Origin: a bacterium | GTDB taxonomy: Bacteria > Latescibacterota > UBA2968 > GCA-2709665 | Length of the DNA stretch: 6,258 bases | Reading direction: 5' to 3' | Assembly: GCA_027619145.1 (NCBI GenBank) | Contig: JAQCGA010000261.1 | Span: forward strand, 1 to 6,258 | Shown here: in pieces, positions 4,945 to 6,258 of the stretch | Position numbering within the stretch: the first letter of the stretch is position 1 | Layout of the letters: the number at the start of each line of letters is the position of its first letter | Made by a program: the position numbers and the translations under genes | The notes under the pieces: model-generated | What the model was told of the DNA's origin: nothing | Databases searched by the model: none | What the model saw: only the letters and a program-made list of their open reading frames with translations

Positions 4945-6258
4945 TCAATTGCTCCGGGTTCCACCCTGGGCTGGAAGCACACCCTTCTCGCGCAGCTGCG
5001 CCACAAAAGCCTGCCATTTTTGAGGATTTGTACCCAGTTCTGGATCGCTTTTCAAACGGCTGTCGTAGGCCTCTTTCGCCGCTGGAAACCGCTCAAATAT
5101 GCGCGCCTGCATCATCTTCATACGCTCCACGGTCATCTCAGCCCCACCCGAGACCGCTGGCACCCCACCAGAGGCCAGGCGCGCCCCGGTGTTCTCCGCA
5201 GGAGGTTTCGCAGTGTCCGCAGCCACCGCCCCTGCGCCCACCAGTCGCACAGCCGTCCCTGGGCGCAATCCCTCCTGGCCCACGGTAATCACACGCTCGC
5301 CGTCTACAAGCCCTTCACGCACCTCTGCCCACTCGTTGTCTTCGAACCCCAATACCACCTTTTTTCGTATCGCTTTACCCGCATCCGAGGCCGAATCGGG
5401 TTCAAAAACAAAAATCTGATTCCCTTCCCCTTCCAGAATCAGCGACTTTTTGGGAATCACCAGAGAATTTTCGTGTGTATCCGTTATGATATAAACAGAC
5501 GCGAACATTCCAGGCCGGAGAATAGACTGGCCGTGTCCGGGGATTTCAATTGTAACCTTGATCGTACCACTTTCCGGATTCACTACCGGGCTGATCATTG
5601 TCACCTTACCCCGAAAATCCTTACCCGGTGCGGACTCAACCGTCACCCGAGCCCCCTGCCCTACAGCCACCTTGCCAATGCTTTTCTCTGGAATGCGGAT
5701 CCGCGCCAACAAAGGGTCGAAATCGGCAACCGAAAATACCACCTGGTTGTTTGTGACCATGTTCCCAATTTCCACACTCCGAATGGTCACCACGCCCTTT
5801 ACAGGGGATGTGATCTCCGTATAGCTGGAATTGAGCCGTGCCTGGTCCAGTTGCGTCCGCGTACGCTGCATTTGCATTTTGGAAGTCTCGTATCGCTCCG
5901 CACTTACCAGTTTCCGCTCGAACATCTTCTCATCTCGCTCATACGTACGAAGCGCATCCGTATATGCCACCTTCATCTGAGCGACCTGCAATCGTGCGGA
6001 CTCCACGTCCAGTTCCGCCAGCACCGTTCCGGCCTGCACCGGATCGCCCTCCTCCTTCAGGATGGCCTCCACTTGCCCTGTTGTACGGGAGCGCACATCG
6101 ACCCACTTGAAGGCTTCCAGTGTGGTATTGGCCAGAATGTATTCAGATATATCCCTGCGCGCCACCGATTCTACTTTCACCGGAACCGCCGCCGCACTCG
6201 CCCCACCCCGCCTGCGCCCCTCCGCTCCAGAGCCAGCCTGCCCACTTTCTTCCCCACC
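4945..6258 (-). CDS. RND efflux periplasmic adaptor (membrane fusion protein), 5' end outside window
   Basis: The adaptor links the inner-membrane pump to a TolC-type channel. A GTG at 6180 could be taken as a start, but the frame stays open to the window edge, adding 26 residues (GGEESGQAGSGAEGRRR and an Ala-rich stretch ending AAAVPV) that join MKVESVARRD in the way usual for adaptors (VPVKVxxVxRRD). The GTG is therefore internal and the start, probably with a signal peptide or lipid cysteine, lies beyond the right edge. From residue 1 at 6180, the domains are: biotinyl-lipoyl half (about 26-57, VRSRTTGQV and EGDPVQAG), an alpha-helical hairpin (about 58-118), second lipoyl half (TSPVKGVV, about 124-131), a beta-barrel (about 150-235, ending LRPGMFASVYI) and a membrane-proximal domain (about 240-316). 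Beyond that is an unusual tail: about 30 linker residues, then about 63 mostly charged, helical residues ending in QGGTRSN. The pump gene starts 51 nt after the stop, so the pair is an operon. No outer-membrane channel gene is visible. The family is clear; the role of the tail is unknown. Confidence 0.95.
   Translation of the reverse strand, partial: GGEESGQAGSGAEGRRRGGASAAAVPVKVESVARRDISEYILANTTLEAFKWVDVRSRTTGQVEAILKEEGDPVQAGTVLAELDVESARLQVAQMKVAYTDALRTYERDEKMFERKLVSAERYETSKMQMQRTRTQLDQARLNSSYTEITSPVKGVVTIRSVEIGNMVTNNQVVFSVADFDPLLARIRIPEKSIGKVAVGQGARVTVESAPGKDFRGKVTMISPVVNPESGTIKVTIEIPGHGQSILRPGMFASVYIITDTHENSLVIPKKSLILEGEGNQIFVFEPDSASDAGKAIRKKVVLGFEDNEWAEVREGLVDGERVITVGQEGLRPGTAVRLVGAGAVAADTAKPPAENTGARLASGGVPAVSGGAEMTVERMKMMQARIFERFPAAKEAYDSRLKSDPELGTNPQKWQAFVAQLREKGVLPAQGGTRSN

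Overview
The window is a compact, single-strand stretch of a diderm (Gram-negative-type) bacterial chromosome. Every gene I can support lies on the minus strand, so transcription runs from right to left. The diderm call rests on an RND tripartite-efflux adaptor and inner-membrane pump, a lipoprotein signal, and a secreted protein ending in phenylalanine. Base composition is moderately GC-rich, and AGGAG-type ribosome binding sites precede several genes. I cannot place the organism firmly. The style of the pump, the lipoprotein start with Asn-Pro-Ile-Asp shortly after its cysteine, and the small signal-peptide protein remind me of FCB-type or uncultured candidate-phylum bacteria (Latescibacterota-like or Fibrobacterota-like), but this is an impression from memory.

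In order of transcription: (1) 6258-4945, the membrane-fusion (periplasmic adaptor) subunit of an RND efflux system, with its 5' end beyond the right edge; (2) 4893-1621, the 1090-residue RND inner-membrane pump of the HAE1 (AcrB/MdtC-like) type; (3) 1600-848, an RDD-family membrane protein only 20 nt downstream of the pump; (4) a 225-nt gap (847-623) holding a candidate sigma70-type promoter and an 8-bp inverted repeat followed at a short distance by a T-tract; (5) 622-185, a 145-residue secreted or envelope protein of unknown function; (6) 125-1, the first 41 codons of a lipoprotein that runs off the left edge.

Genes 1-3 look like one operon: adaptor and pump would work with an outer-membrane TolC-type channel, which is not in the window and may lie beyond the right edge. 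The substrate cannot be read from sequence. The RDD protein may be a functional partner or only co-transcribed. Genes 5-6 form a second envelope-protein unit, probably with its own promoter.

I do not see a CRISPR array, mobile element, RNA gene or defence system. The most unusual points are an approximately 38-residue insertion in the last periplasmic loop of the pump, an approximately 95-residue C-terminal extension on the adaptor with a helical end, the RDD gene joined to the pump operon, and the lipoprotein start hidden at the left edge.
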